DNA of 64,000 nt from positions 310,001-374,000 of the forward strand of contig JBBPSI010000004.1 in assembly GCA_038093515.1 (NCBI GenBank), given 5' to 3'. The stretch's first letter is position 1. Each line of letters starts with the position of its first letter. Below the pieces are notes generated by a model. It had not been told where the DNA came from. It saw only the letters and a program-made list of their open reading frames with translations, and ran no database searches. The translations under genes and the position numbers were made by a program. Positions 35,988-45,950 of the stretch are shown piece by piece. Source of the DNA: Butyriboletus loyo. Lineage: Eukaryota > Basidiomycota > Agaricomycetes > Boletales > Boletaceae.

Positions 35988-38236
35988 GCAATCGTGTGAT
36001 CGCGTAAAGGTCACGCATTCGATTCATTCATAGCACATGATGCATGACGCGTCCTTCGTGCGCCACAAAATTATATCTTGGGCCAGAGACCCAGAATACC
36101 CTTTGGAAGTTTGTAGTCTCATTCGTGTTTCGTTCTTCGGAGTCTAGGTTGAAGTATTTACGCAGCGGGTTTTTGGGTGTTGCAATGCGGTTTTTTAAAT
36201 AAGTATTTGCTTGATGTTATAAGTGATTCCCAGGAAGGGAGGATTGCGCGCTGCCCAGAGTACTTCAAGCAGGGGAAACAGGGTATGAGCTGGTACGAGA
36301 TGATCTGATTCAAAGGAATTTCTGAAAGAGACGCCATCTTCTCATTCAATCGAACGCATGCGAACCCCTCATCCGATTCGTCAACAGCACTGGTCTGACG
36401 TCGCCTCAAGAACACATTCGGTGAAGTAGTCCCCCATTTGAACGCTATGCACCCTTACTAGACTTCGAACCCAACCACAACACACATGCATATCATGTCA
36501 CCCTCCATATCATGACCACGTCCTTCGCCATACTCACGCTAATCGTTCTTACTCGTTTTTGTCGTAGGATTCGGTTAATAGCCGGCGGGGATCAGTCAGC
36601 CTAAGCGAAGAAGAGTAAAAGATTTATTAGCGACAGCGGCACATCTAGGTCGGTCGCGAGCTACAAGAGACGTCTACAACGCTTCATTGCCTAGTACAAC
36701 CACACTCTACACCTCTACTTACATCAAACTGCACTGCACTTCCTTCGTACAAACGGTGAGTACTTATATATCCATAGCAAACGTCCAGGCCTCAGGACTC
36801 ACACTTACCTATCGAATCGTATTAGTAAGTTGCTGCAACTTAGGAGACTGGCGCATCTAAAAGGGCCGGCGGGGGGGCAACCTCATGTCGGGGCATTTGC
36901 ACAGTTGGAGGCGCAGTAGGGGCATGGGGTCCTTTTTTAGACTAGATTATTTGTCCTACATTATGAGGGTAGTTCATCCCATTGCAAGGGACAGAAAAAC
37001 AAAGGAAAGGGGGGACAAGAGAGTGATACCTGAGACGTGGACTGAAGTTGCGTGTTTGGGCCCGGATATCTAATAGTCTCACAAGCTGTCGACGACTCGA
37101 CGTCTCTCACTTGCCTTGTCACGTCAGTGTGTTTTGAAGCGGGATTCATATACTTGCTTTGGCCAACTTATTTTGAACAGCTTGACTTGGTCTGGAGTCA
37201 ACCTCTGCATGCAGAGTGATCATTGATCCCGCATTGTTTCCTTCTTCCAAGTCGTCACAGCTTTGACAACGGGACGATTGGTATGAGTCCAAGCAAAAAT
37301 GAATGAAAATTAATTCCCGCTATGATAGTCCTTGGAGTGGGTCTTGGGATGCAATGCTAAGGCCAAACACCGAAAGTCTCTTCATGTCGGATGTCGGCCC
37401 GCGCTGTCCGTTTGGTCATGTTTTTCGAACTGTGGTCGGCAACTGCAATTAATACGTCAGGCGATCACGTTACACATCTGTCTTCACTGGTTCAAGGTTG
37501 GGTGGACAAGGTCGGGCTGGCGCTTGAAACACAACATGTGCGGCGGCGGCCTTGGAACGAGGCATGTACAGAGACTCCTAATGATACAGATATATAAATT
37601 GACGAACAGGTTCAGAGCACATATAAATGAAATGTGCTCTTTCTCTTTGCCAACCGCAACCGTGCCCTTTTTCGCTTGACTTCAAGCGCAGTCTGACTAT
37701 TGTGACGAAATAGGGAGTCGTGAGATCAAAGAATCCTTATGGAGCCACCTGGCTCCAAGCCCGCCGTTTATTCTGGTCCATCACAATCCGAGCTATCCTC
37801 GACATGGAAAACGCATGCCGTGACTACTCCGTACCTCGTGGGGAGCGGCATTGTCTGGGAAAGGTAAGTGCTCTGATGGAGGCGACGGTTACCTTGTTTT
37901 GCCAGCTGAACGACGATATGGGCACTAGTTATCTGGATTGGTAAGTGAGTCAGATTGGGAGATTTGTACCATTTCAACTTTTTGTTTCCATTCCGGTCCC
38001 CTTTTGTGACGGGACAATGGTGTTTAACTCATGTAAGGCACATGGCAAGCTGTGTGGTTGGCCACACCACTCATAACAAGTTTAGAGCCCGCAGTCGCGT
38101 GTCAATGAGGCACTGGTTCCCTCGAACACCAACATAAGTGGTGGCCGGTTTCCATCATTCTTCATTCCTTCGTCCTTCCTTGCGACACTCTGTCTTTCGT
38201 CCGGGTTCATTCCTGTCATCGTTGACTGGTACTACG
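35988..38236. other. Spacer between GH16 copies 2 and 3, with possible LTR remnant
   Basis: No gene seen in 2.2 kb. The stretch starting TGTCGTAGGATTCGG at 36560 and running to about 36755 (CTTCGTACA) looks like a worn LTR-type end: it begins TG, ends CA, and is followed by CGGTGAGTACTTATATA. This is weak, since no partner LTR or coding remnant is present. The part 37015-37355 is a diverged copy of 33479-33780. Confidence 0.4.
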
Positions 38237-39445
38237 ATGCACACTCTTTTCGTTTGCCTCTTGGCCTCCATGCCGTTTGGCACCCTGGTTGGTGCCCATA
38301 AAACCCAGTCAAGATCTCGCCACCGCAACCTTGCCCGTCAAAGCACTAATAAGGCATACGTCCTGGAGGACTTTTATCAAGCTGAGGATTTCTTCACGTA
38401 CGTACCTGTTCTGCATGTATCTCGTCACCTGACTCTTTCTAGGCAATGGTCCTTCTTTACCGGCGCAGACCCTACGAATGGCAACGTGAATTACCTGAGC
38501 ATGCAGGACGCAACGGCCCAGAATCTTACATACGTGGACGATTGCGATAACTCCACCGTCCTCGCCGTCGACTCCACGAGTGCCGTCCCCGCTGGCGGAA
38601 ATCGCAATTCGTGAGACGTTGCGTTCGCCACGCCGAGTGTTGATTAATTAATAGATATCGGCAGTGTTCGCATTACGTCGAATAAAAACTATACTGGGGG
38701 TCTGTTTATTCTGGATGCCGCTGCCATGCCGGTTGGTTGTGGCACATGGCCCAGCTTCTGGGTTCGTTGTTCACCCTTCGTTTGGACGAACGGCCCAACT
38801 AAATTGTTGCTGACTGCAGACCGTTGGAGCTGATTGGCCTCTGGCCGGAGAAATCGATATCATGGAGGGTGTCAACAATCAGGCGAACAATCAGATGACT
38901 CTCCACAGTGGGACATCGAATGCCTGTACGCTTACCAAGACCACCAATAACACGTTCACTGGCAATGTCCTCGGCACGAATTGCTACAGCACAGCGACTG
39001 CCGATGCTGGGTGTGGCGTCAGCGATCCTAACTCTACTTCGTTCGGTTATGGGTTTAACAGTGCTGAGGGAGGTGTCTACGCGCTTCTGTGGGACGCGAC
39101 AGCTGGCATGTCGATATGGCACTTTACCCGCGCAAACATCCCTGTAGATATTACCAGCAAAACGCCTACACCTGCAAATTGGGGTACCCCAGCAGGCTAT
39201 TGGAGTGCTGCGACGTGCGACATTTCTGCCAACTTCTACCAACACTCGATGGTCATCGACACCACCATATGCGGTGGCTGGGCTGGAGGTGCTTATGGCA
39301 GTTCTGGCTGCCCTGGGACGTGTTCTGATATAGTTGCGAACGCGACCAACTTTGCTGGTGAGTCAGTCGAGCTGTCGTCCTCGCTTGCTCAAGTCGCGGT
39401 TTAGATGCCAAGTGGGTGATCAACTACGTCGCCGTCTACAAGTGA
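38237..39445 (+). CDS. GH16 endo-beta-1,3(4)-glucanase, tandem copy 3
   Basis: The most diverged of the three copies, with the same intron positions. The signal peptide is MHTLFVCLLASMPFGTLVGA. The catalytic motif is AGEIDIMEGVN, with Met replacing the Val between Ile and Glu, but both Glu and the Asp are kept. It has an extra DCD-type insertion in YVDDCDNSTVLAVDST compared with copies 1 and 2. The C-terminus is WVINYVAVYK with TGA at 39443-39445. More Asn-X-Ser/Thr sites occur than in copies 1 and 2 (for example NNTF and NSTS). All core motifs are intact, so it is probably active. Confidence 0.94.
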
Positions 39446-39620
39446 ACGATTGGTGTGCAATCCTTTAAATTAATACCGCATAGTTAGCCATCGCACTCGT
39501 TTTTATTGCCAGGTAGAGACTCGGATAAAATACATATCGCTGAGATGCAATAAAAGGATGAGAAAGGAGAAAGATTCCCACGTGAGGTTGCCTCTGTCCA
39601 TCTTCCACCAAAAGTCTCGG

Positions 39621-41146
39621 ATGGATTCCCAGCCGCCGCCTCATGACCCAGCACCGATCCCGGTTTCCGACATCATAACGACAGCATGGCCAAGAAGAGT
39701 CGTCAAGGTTTGCCGAGTCCCTTCTCCAGCTGAGAACGTCAACTGATCATCCAGAATCCCAAGGCCTGTGCGAGTTGCAGGCAAGGTCATCTCTCGTTCC
39801 GCTAAGACGCTACTCCTGACCCGTTCCGTCTCAGACGCGATAAAATTCGCTGCGATGGTACAAAGTAGGCTGTTCGCGTGTTCCTACACATCGCCTTGTA
39901 ATCGAGTCCCGGCGCTCCTTATCAATTGTTTAGGCCCTGTGGCGCATGTGTCAAGAAAGGATACACCATCGATCAATGTATCGACGGGTGCGAGAGCTGT
40001 CGCAAAGCGCGCGTTCGCTGTGAAGGCGGCAAACCGTGTCAGCGATGTCGAGAGATGCATCAGGAGTGTATCGAGGAGCAGGTTACCATGGGGATGCGCT
40101 CCGACGTCGCTCCCCCCGTGTTCGTCCTTCGGAGCCGTCAAAAGACCGAGCGAGCCAAGTTGGCTTGTCAGAATTGTCGTCGGGATAATAAAAAGGTGCG
40201 TATTTGCTCTCTGTGTGTGTTGTTGATCTGGAGGCGTCTTATTTTTGTCCCAGTGTGACGATCAACGACCCTGTTCGAGGTGCGTTGCGCGGAGCGAAGA
40301 ATGTGTTCATGTTGGACGGGGACCGAAGCTCGTCAAGCTGCGTTGCGAAGGATGTCGACAGGAGAATCGCAAATGCGAGGACGCTCGCCCTTGCAAGCAG
40401 TGTGTCGAACAAGGAAAAGAGTGCGTGAGCGTACAGAGGAAAGGGAGGGGTCATGGAACGCGGGTGAAGGCGGTCAGCTCGTTCTGCCATGCTGTTCTAT
40501 TATCGACGTGACTTAAATTGCTGCAGGCGTGTACTACATGCAGGTGAGGATTTTGATTCCCGCTTGATATGAAGCCCGTTTCATCTAGATCCAGACGTGA
40601 TAAAGTACGTTGTGACGGAGTAAGGTAACGTGGTTGTTTCACCTCAATCACACTCGATCCGATAATCTTTGCTGCATCAGGCCATGTACAACTTGCGTTC
40701 GGAAAGGGTATCAGTGCGTCGATCGTGTCTGTGCTACATGCGTGCAGCAGGGGCTCGAGGGTGAATGTTCTCATCGACCTGGGCTCGAGGTAGATGTGTC
40801 CGACGGCGAGGGTTCAGGTCGCTGCAATGGTCAACTGGCCTCCACAGAAACGACCAGTGGCGCCCAGCATCCTTATATTTCAAATCATCCGGCGTTACCT
40901 ATGCCTCCGCATCCTCCTCAGGCCGGGGTGGCGCCAGCAATGTTCCCTTCTCATGTGTATGGGCCGTCTCCGTACCACATACTCGCAGCACAACACCCTA
41001 TGGATGGCTTATCAGCGGGTTACCCACGCGCTCCGTATTACCCAGTTATCGATCCTCAGATTGACGCTCCACAACCCAATATCTCATCTGAACGATATGA
41101 CCCATCATCCTCTGCACAGGCCAGTGCCTCCAGTGGTTCCTCGTAA
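39621..41146 (+). CDS. Protein with five tandem Zn2Cys6 clusters (putative transcription factor)
   Basis: Exons by hand are 39621-39707, 39755-39780, 39835-39864, 39934-40195, 40254-40473, 40527-40543, 40595-40624 and 40681-41146. After MDSQPPPHDPAPIPVSD the protein carries five consecutive binuclear-cluster motifs. Clusters 2-5 are exactly CX2CX6CX5CX2CX6C: CESCRKARVRC...CQRC, CQNCRRDNKKC...CSRC, CEGCRQENRKC...CKQC and CTTCRRDKVRC...CTTC. Cluster 1 (CASCRRDKIRC...CGAC) is the same, but its last gap is 9 residues. A half cluster (VCATCVQQGLEGEC) follows. The splice sites all restore the CX6C spacing; one intron (39781-39834) has a GC donor. The C-terminus is Pro/Ser/Tyr-rich without the fungal-TF middle-homology region. 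GAL4-type proteins normally have one such cluster and bind DNA as dimers. DNA binding here is inferred. Confidence 0.82.
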
Positions 41147-41437
41147 TCAGGACGCGACTATCTGTTGTTCTCATAGAGTCGTTTTTAGTATTGTGGATTT
41201 TTTCGGTTGACTAGGTACTGTTGTAATAGTGAGCGGCTCGTGTTGTATTTTGTACCTTTGCGGCAAAGATATGAGTTTTGGCGTATTTGGACAGTGTCAT
41301 TGGTATGTACCATTGTGGGTGCAGTCATTGTCCACCTTCGAGTCAACCCACAGACTCCAGGACTTGATTGTCTTTGTCTTTTATCCACTGTATATCCTCC
41401 TCTTTTTATCTTTTCCTGACCCCATACGTTCCTTATC
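41147..41437. other. Short intergenic region, no gene seen
   Basis: Follows the multi-cluster zinc gene and leads to the next plus-strand gene. T-rich near 41390-41415, as expected for a core promoter. Confidence 0.45.
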
Positions 41438-42525
41438 ATGAGCGATCGCGCATCTTCCCCCACACCCGCGCCCGCACCTACAGCGCAGTGAGTGCGTACC
41501 TAATCGGCTGCTTGCTCGGTTCTAACACCCCACAAGACAAAAACCCGAGACAGCGGACACAGAAGTTCGAGTCAAAGAAGAAGAATCGTTGACCTTACCA
41601 TCACCCACAACCAGTGTCGCACAGACAGAAGTAAATGCAGAGGCGCCATCATCTTCCCCAAGCAGGTCAACCCGGAAGACGAGGACGGAAGCACAGAGAC
41701 GAGCCCTTCTCCGGGATGATCCTGAGGTTCAGGAAGTGGAGCCCCATAGAGTCTTGTGTCGAGATTGTCAGAAATGGATCAGACTCTCGTCGGCTGCCAG
41801 GTATACGTTGACCAACTGGCTGGCGCACAAGCAGCGATGTCGTGGTTCTAAGCCAGCCCCTCTGTCTGTGCGCCACACACCATCTAAGCCTAATTTTAGC
41901 CCCGGTAGCAGAGTTGCTACTGCGGAACGAAAGATTGTCTTGTTGAATGATCCACAGGTCAGGGCGTGTTCGACGGGACACGTGCAGTGTGGTACCTGCA
42001 AGTCGATGGTGGCATTGGAGGGTGAGGTGGACTATGACCTAACTAAATGGACTGAACATAAGGAAGAATGTATCCCGTCAGTGGTTTTAACGAGTCATAC
42101 ACTTGGTTTAGCCTAATTTATGATATAACAGAATGACCCCTGCACCGATCACACCACAAGGATCCACATCGCAGAGACCACGCGTGCTCCCCCCACCTTC
42201 CACCTCGAGTACCCATTCCCAAGTTTCCGCAGGCAGGTCTCCACGATCACCCACACCCGTGGGCGAGAACTCGAGTAGCAATTCGACCGAAACAACTGCG
42301 ATCACTGAAAATTCGCCCGCGGCCGTGAAAGTCGGGGCGAAGCGGAGCCGTGAGGAAGAGGTGGAAGATGAAGAAGAAGTGGCGGTAGATGAGCGCCCAA
42401 CGAACAGAGCACGAACAGAGACGTACAAGCCTCCAGAGGAGGGGGCGCCGAACCTGTTCGGGTGGTTCATGCAACCGTTGAAAGAATTTGCCCGTGGATT
42501 CCGAGAAGGGTTAGGCTCTACGTAA
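41438..42525 (+). CDS. Hypothetical protein with two Cys-Cys-Trp-His-Cys modules
   Basis: No named family that I recognise. Exons are 41438-41488 (MSDRASSPTPAPAPTA), about 41540-42080, and one from about 42132 to 42525. The first intron uses GTGAGT, and the join restores QKPETADTEVRVKEEESLTL. The main exon has two repeats of one pattern: a basic helix, then DDP.V..V or NDP.V, then CxxC, then 20-25 residues, then W..HK..C. Repeat 1 is CRDCQKWIRL...NWLAHKQRC and repeat 2 is CGTCKSMVAL...KWTEHKEEC. The CxxC plus H(x)3-4C spacing suggests a zinc site. The C-terminus is Ser/Pro-rich, then acidic, with an amphipathic end (FGWFMQPLKEFARGFREGLG). The next gene is a paralogue. Confidence 0.7.
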
Positions 42526-42981
42526 AAGTATCGGGCAGCGTAAAATCTTGTTTGGTTGCTGTATCATTCCACGCTGTCTGTGTACATCTCGACCCGGTTT
42601 CGGAGACACTGGCCCCGCTCGTGTACTTGACTGACCACTTGCGTGCGGTATGCGGGGTTCGGGAATTTCCGAGCGGACGACCTGCTCGCCGTGTTTCTGT
42701 CTTTGTTCTGCGCGTTTTTTCTAGTCGGATTTCTTTGCTGCAGTCTGCTTGGTTCGCCAGACAATCGGGGGGGAGACAAACTGACACGTAAACTCGCTCC
42801 CGAATCCCCCTCTCACTTTCCTGACCGCCCCCCTTCCCCTACTCCACCCGGCACCAAGCCATCTACTCTACTCGGATCCTTGATTGTCCCGCTTCCTAAC
42901 ATGTGGGCTGTTTCCTGGAAATAGCCATACGTCCGCTCATCGGGCATACACTCTAGGGGGTCACCGAACAACGATTCTCTC
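42526..42981. other. Intergenic region between the two paralogues
   Basis: No gene supported. A 5' exon of the next gene could lie here, because a CAG acceptor at about 43053 would suit an upstream exon. Confidence 0.4.
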
Positions 42982-43809
42982 ATGAAAATACTCACAACGT
43001 CGGTGTCCATCCGAGCCGTTTCTAACCGCCCCGCACTAACCCATGACCGCAGCGGAGCAGACGCCCCTCCGAGGACTACCGCCGAACTTGCCCGAGAAAA
43101 GAAGTTGCGGGACGATCCCATGGCGGAGGTCCATGGACCGCTTTTCGTCACTTGCAAGCGATGTACCAGCCGTATCAAGCTTTCCCCAAAAAGCTCTTAT
43201 GATCCGTTTCACTGGATGAAACACAGAGAACGGTGCCTTCGCAAATCGGTGGGTGCCGCTCGCGCTACCCGGCGAACTCCCAAAGACATTGTAAGTAGAC
43301 GGCGTTTGATGCCGCCCGTGGGGGGACCGACTAACTCGGTTCGTCACAAGTATACATCTCCAGCTAAAAAGTCGCCTGCTTCGTCCTCAAATACTGATGG
43401 TGACAACGCGACGCCGCCGCCACTGACACCTGACGATGATCGTCCCGTCGCCTCTGATGTCTTCAGAGGGCGATCTCTCTCTCCGAACATCGATGACCTC
43501 GATCTATCTACCAAGCCTGTTGTACGTGAACCAGACTCTGCGTTTCTCGATTACCTACATCGCTCTCAACGTCCTTTACCAAAGCATGTTCCCCTCGTCG
43601 AACGCTGGCAAACTTGGAATTGGTCCGAACTCAGGCCACCCACGTGGATAGCCAACCATAATTTTTCGTCCGCCTCTGACGACCAGGAGGACCATGATGA
43701 CGATTATGATGATTCCCTTCTCGACCCCGTAGAAATGCGGTATTCGGCACCCCGGTTCACTCTCCATCCGGGTACGCGCGATCAAGACACCGCCTCGCTA
43801 TCAGCATAA
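42982..43809 (+). CDS. Hypothetical protein with one Cys-Cys-Trp-His-Cys module
   Basis: A single reading frame of 275 residues, a paralogue of the preceding gene. It has REKKLRDDPMAEVHGPLFV followed by CKRCTSRIKL...FHWMKHRERC, the same module as in its neighbour. Then comes a long Ser/Pro/Asp-rich region (SSSNTDGDNATPPPLTPDDD) and a C-terminal block DSAFLDYLHRSQRPLPKHVP with ERWQTWNWSELRPPTW and an acidic DDQEDHDDDYDD run. I see no enzyme motif. A start in an upstream exon spliced to about 43054 is possible; the 42982 ATG is simply the first in frame. Its role is unknown. Confidence 0.62.
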   Translation: MKILTTSVSIRAVSNRPALTHDRSGADAPPRTTAELAREKKLRDDPMAEVHGPLFVTCKRCTSRIKLSPKSSYDPFHWMKHRERCLRKSVGAARATRRTPKDIVSRRRLMPPVGGPTNSVRHKYTSPAKKSPASSSNTDGDNATPPPLTPDDDRPVASDVFRGRSLSPNIDDLDLSTKPVVREPDSAFLDYLHRSQRPLPKHVPLVERWQTWNWSELRPPTWIANHNFSSASDDQEDHDDDYDDSLLDPVEMRYSAPRFTLHPGTRDQDTASLSA

Positions 43810-44240
43810 ACTACCATCTCATATAATCCCCCACCTTGATCTTCAGGTGCTATCGCTTTCGCTCTGTTGTTGTTTCCTCGCATCCGTCCTACTCTACCAC
43901 ACGCCTAACTTTCATGTCTACTCCATGTCTCCCGCAACTATTTCCTCAACGACAGCATCCCTTCTTTGTAGTCATCCTCACCACATCTTCAACCTAGTTT
44001 TGCATCAAATCAAAAAATATCTACTCATAACTTGTATATACCAGGAGGATGTTTTCTTTCTTACATTCGCTAGGACACGGGCAATAATCTATACATTCTA
44101 TGGCACTTTCTATTACCAATAGCACTTTCCCTCGATTACTATCTGTCACTATCATCCAACGGAGGTTTATGTATTCCATTGTTCAACAGATTGGCAACGA
44201 GAGGATCGACACCGGCACGACTACCCCTGTAAGATGACAA
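43810..44240. other. Convergent 3' flanks, no gene seen
   Basis: AT-rich, between the paralogue stop and the sirtuin stop. No coding signal. Confidence 0.5.
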
Positions 44241-45806
44241 TCAACGTGGTTTGGAACTTTCCTCTTGGACAGAGAAAAAAAAACCGTACAACACAGCTCT
44301 GACCGTATCGCGCATCACGCGCGACGTTGCAATCTCTATCTTGTCGACTCCCGAAAGTCCGTCCGCGCGGGTCGGACCGACGTTGAGAAGTAGCACTGGC
44401 TTCCCAAGTTCGAGCGCGTGTTTGACCAGTCTGTGGGGGGAAGCACAACGTGGCTTCTTCATGGATGCGATCCTTATGATTGGGGAACGCTGCGCTCACC
44501 GGTAAGCCGAGAACGTCGCGAGGGTAGTCCCGATGAGAAATAGCCTGTCGGACTGTTCTACGTCACGGAACCTGACAAGCCGGCGAGACGACGTTGGTGG
44601 TATTGACTCTGACGTCGAGAAGAATAGAGCGCTTACGAGCGGTTCTTAACGGTCTGGGATATCGATTCGCCAAAGAAGACGAGATCTGGTTTTTGCTTTG
44701 GAAGGCGTTAGGAAGGCGAGTTTGTGGTTCGGGCTGCGGAAAGCCGCGTACGTTTATGTCGTGTCGGCCTTGTGCCAAACATTCCGGGCATTCCGGGACA
44801 ACGAAATCGTCGTACGAGATGCCTTCCAACTCGACCTATGTGCCCCCCACGTTAGTAGGAGTGTTGTTTTGCAAACCTCGTTTCGACGCGGACATCACCG
44901 TCTGGATTGGTCCGAGGCTTCTTTCCAGTGGCCTCGAGGTTGTCGACGAACGCCTTCCACTTGGGATTACTAGCGGACAGCTGGTCCTGGAACACGTCTC
45001 TACTGACGACATGGCCAAATCGACAGTGTACTCTCTACCGCCCGTCAGATTTTTTTGCCAAGCGCATGGGGACAGGGTGAACCATATACTGACATGTAGC
45101 GTTCCGTGGAGTTCCAGGATGCGCTCATCGATATGCGCGTCGTCCCAGAGATGGGCAATGGCTTTGCGGTGAAGACCATCCACGTTTTGGGTGATTGTTT
45201 TGTTGATGTGACCGGTATGTTGGAGGGCTACGAGGGCGTAGTGGGTGGTATTCGGTTGTGTGTCTCGGACAGGCGGGTAGCCGAGGTACGAGCGAAGCCT
45301 ACAAGAGGGCGTTGTTTACTGGGAGACGTGCGTCGGTTGACGGTGTACGTACCAGTAACGCTGCCTGGACCCGTGGGACGGATATGAGTGACGCTTCGAG
45401 ATGCGGGGAAAGGGTGAAGAATACATGCCTGAACGCACGTCCTTTGGGATTATCCGCGACGAGTTCGTGATACTGTTAGAATTTCGTCAGACCGCTACAT
45501 TCAAGTCCGGAAACGCCGAGCGGGCTACTCCCGTACAAAGATTGGCCTTGAATGATGATTGTGATGGTAAGAATGGATCACGAACATCTGGTGGATGACG
45601 CACTTGTAATTTGGGTTCATGTACCGCCCGTCTTTCCCCCGGTAAGCTCTAATGCCAGAGTCGACACTGACGCCTGCGCCTGTCAGCAGCGTGACGTTTC
45701 CCGAGGCGAGGAAAGATGCGATACGCTCTATCGCTACGGCGGGTGAGATGGGACTTGTTGGTGCCGAGGAGACGACATGAGGGATCGTAGGAACGGAAAC
45801 TCGCAT
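44241..45806 (-). CDS. Sirtuin (NAD-dependent deacylase, SIRT4-like class)
   Basis: The NAD-binding core is present: LLTGAGVSVDSGIRAYRGKD with GRYMNPNYK. Next come YPPVRDTQPNTTHYALVALQ, the ITQNVDGLH motif and the catalytic His in ILELHGTLH. The zinc site reads HCRFGH on one side and VVPECPEC on the other. The usual first CxxC is thus C(x)3H, so the zinc, if bound, would have a Cys3His-type ligand set. The end reads PVLLLNVGPTRADGLSGVDK followed by IEIATSRVM, the normal C-terminal Rossmann part. About seven introns. An Arg/Ala-rich presequence is not obvious, so mitochondrial location is unproven. The start is 144 bp from PEX7 in a divergent pair. Confidence 0.88.
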
Positions 45807-45950
45807 TCAAAGAGTGATTGCTGGCGGTCGTGTATAACGCCCAGCGACAAGTCCGACGCTGCTCCGAGAAGGGAGTTCCGGGTCCGAACTCATAGCCGGT
45901 CCACGCGCGCATTTACTCCGATACTTACGACCACGTACTTTGCTTATGAG

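Noticed and set aside
42526..42981. Short open frames between the two paralogues
   Set aside because: No conserved residues and no splice pairing to the module; most likely untranslated or intergenic.
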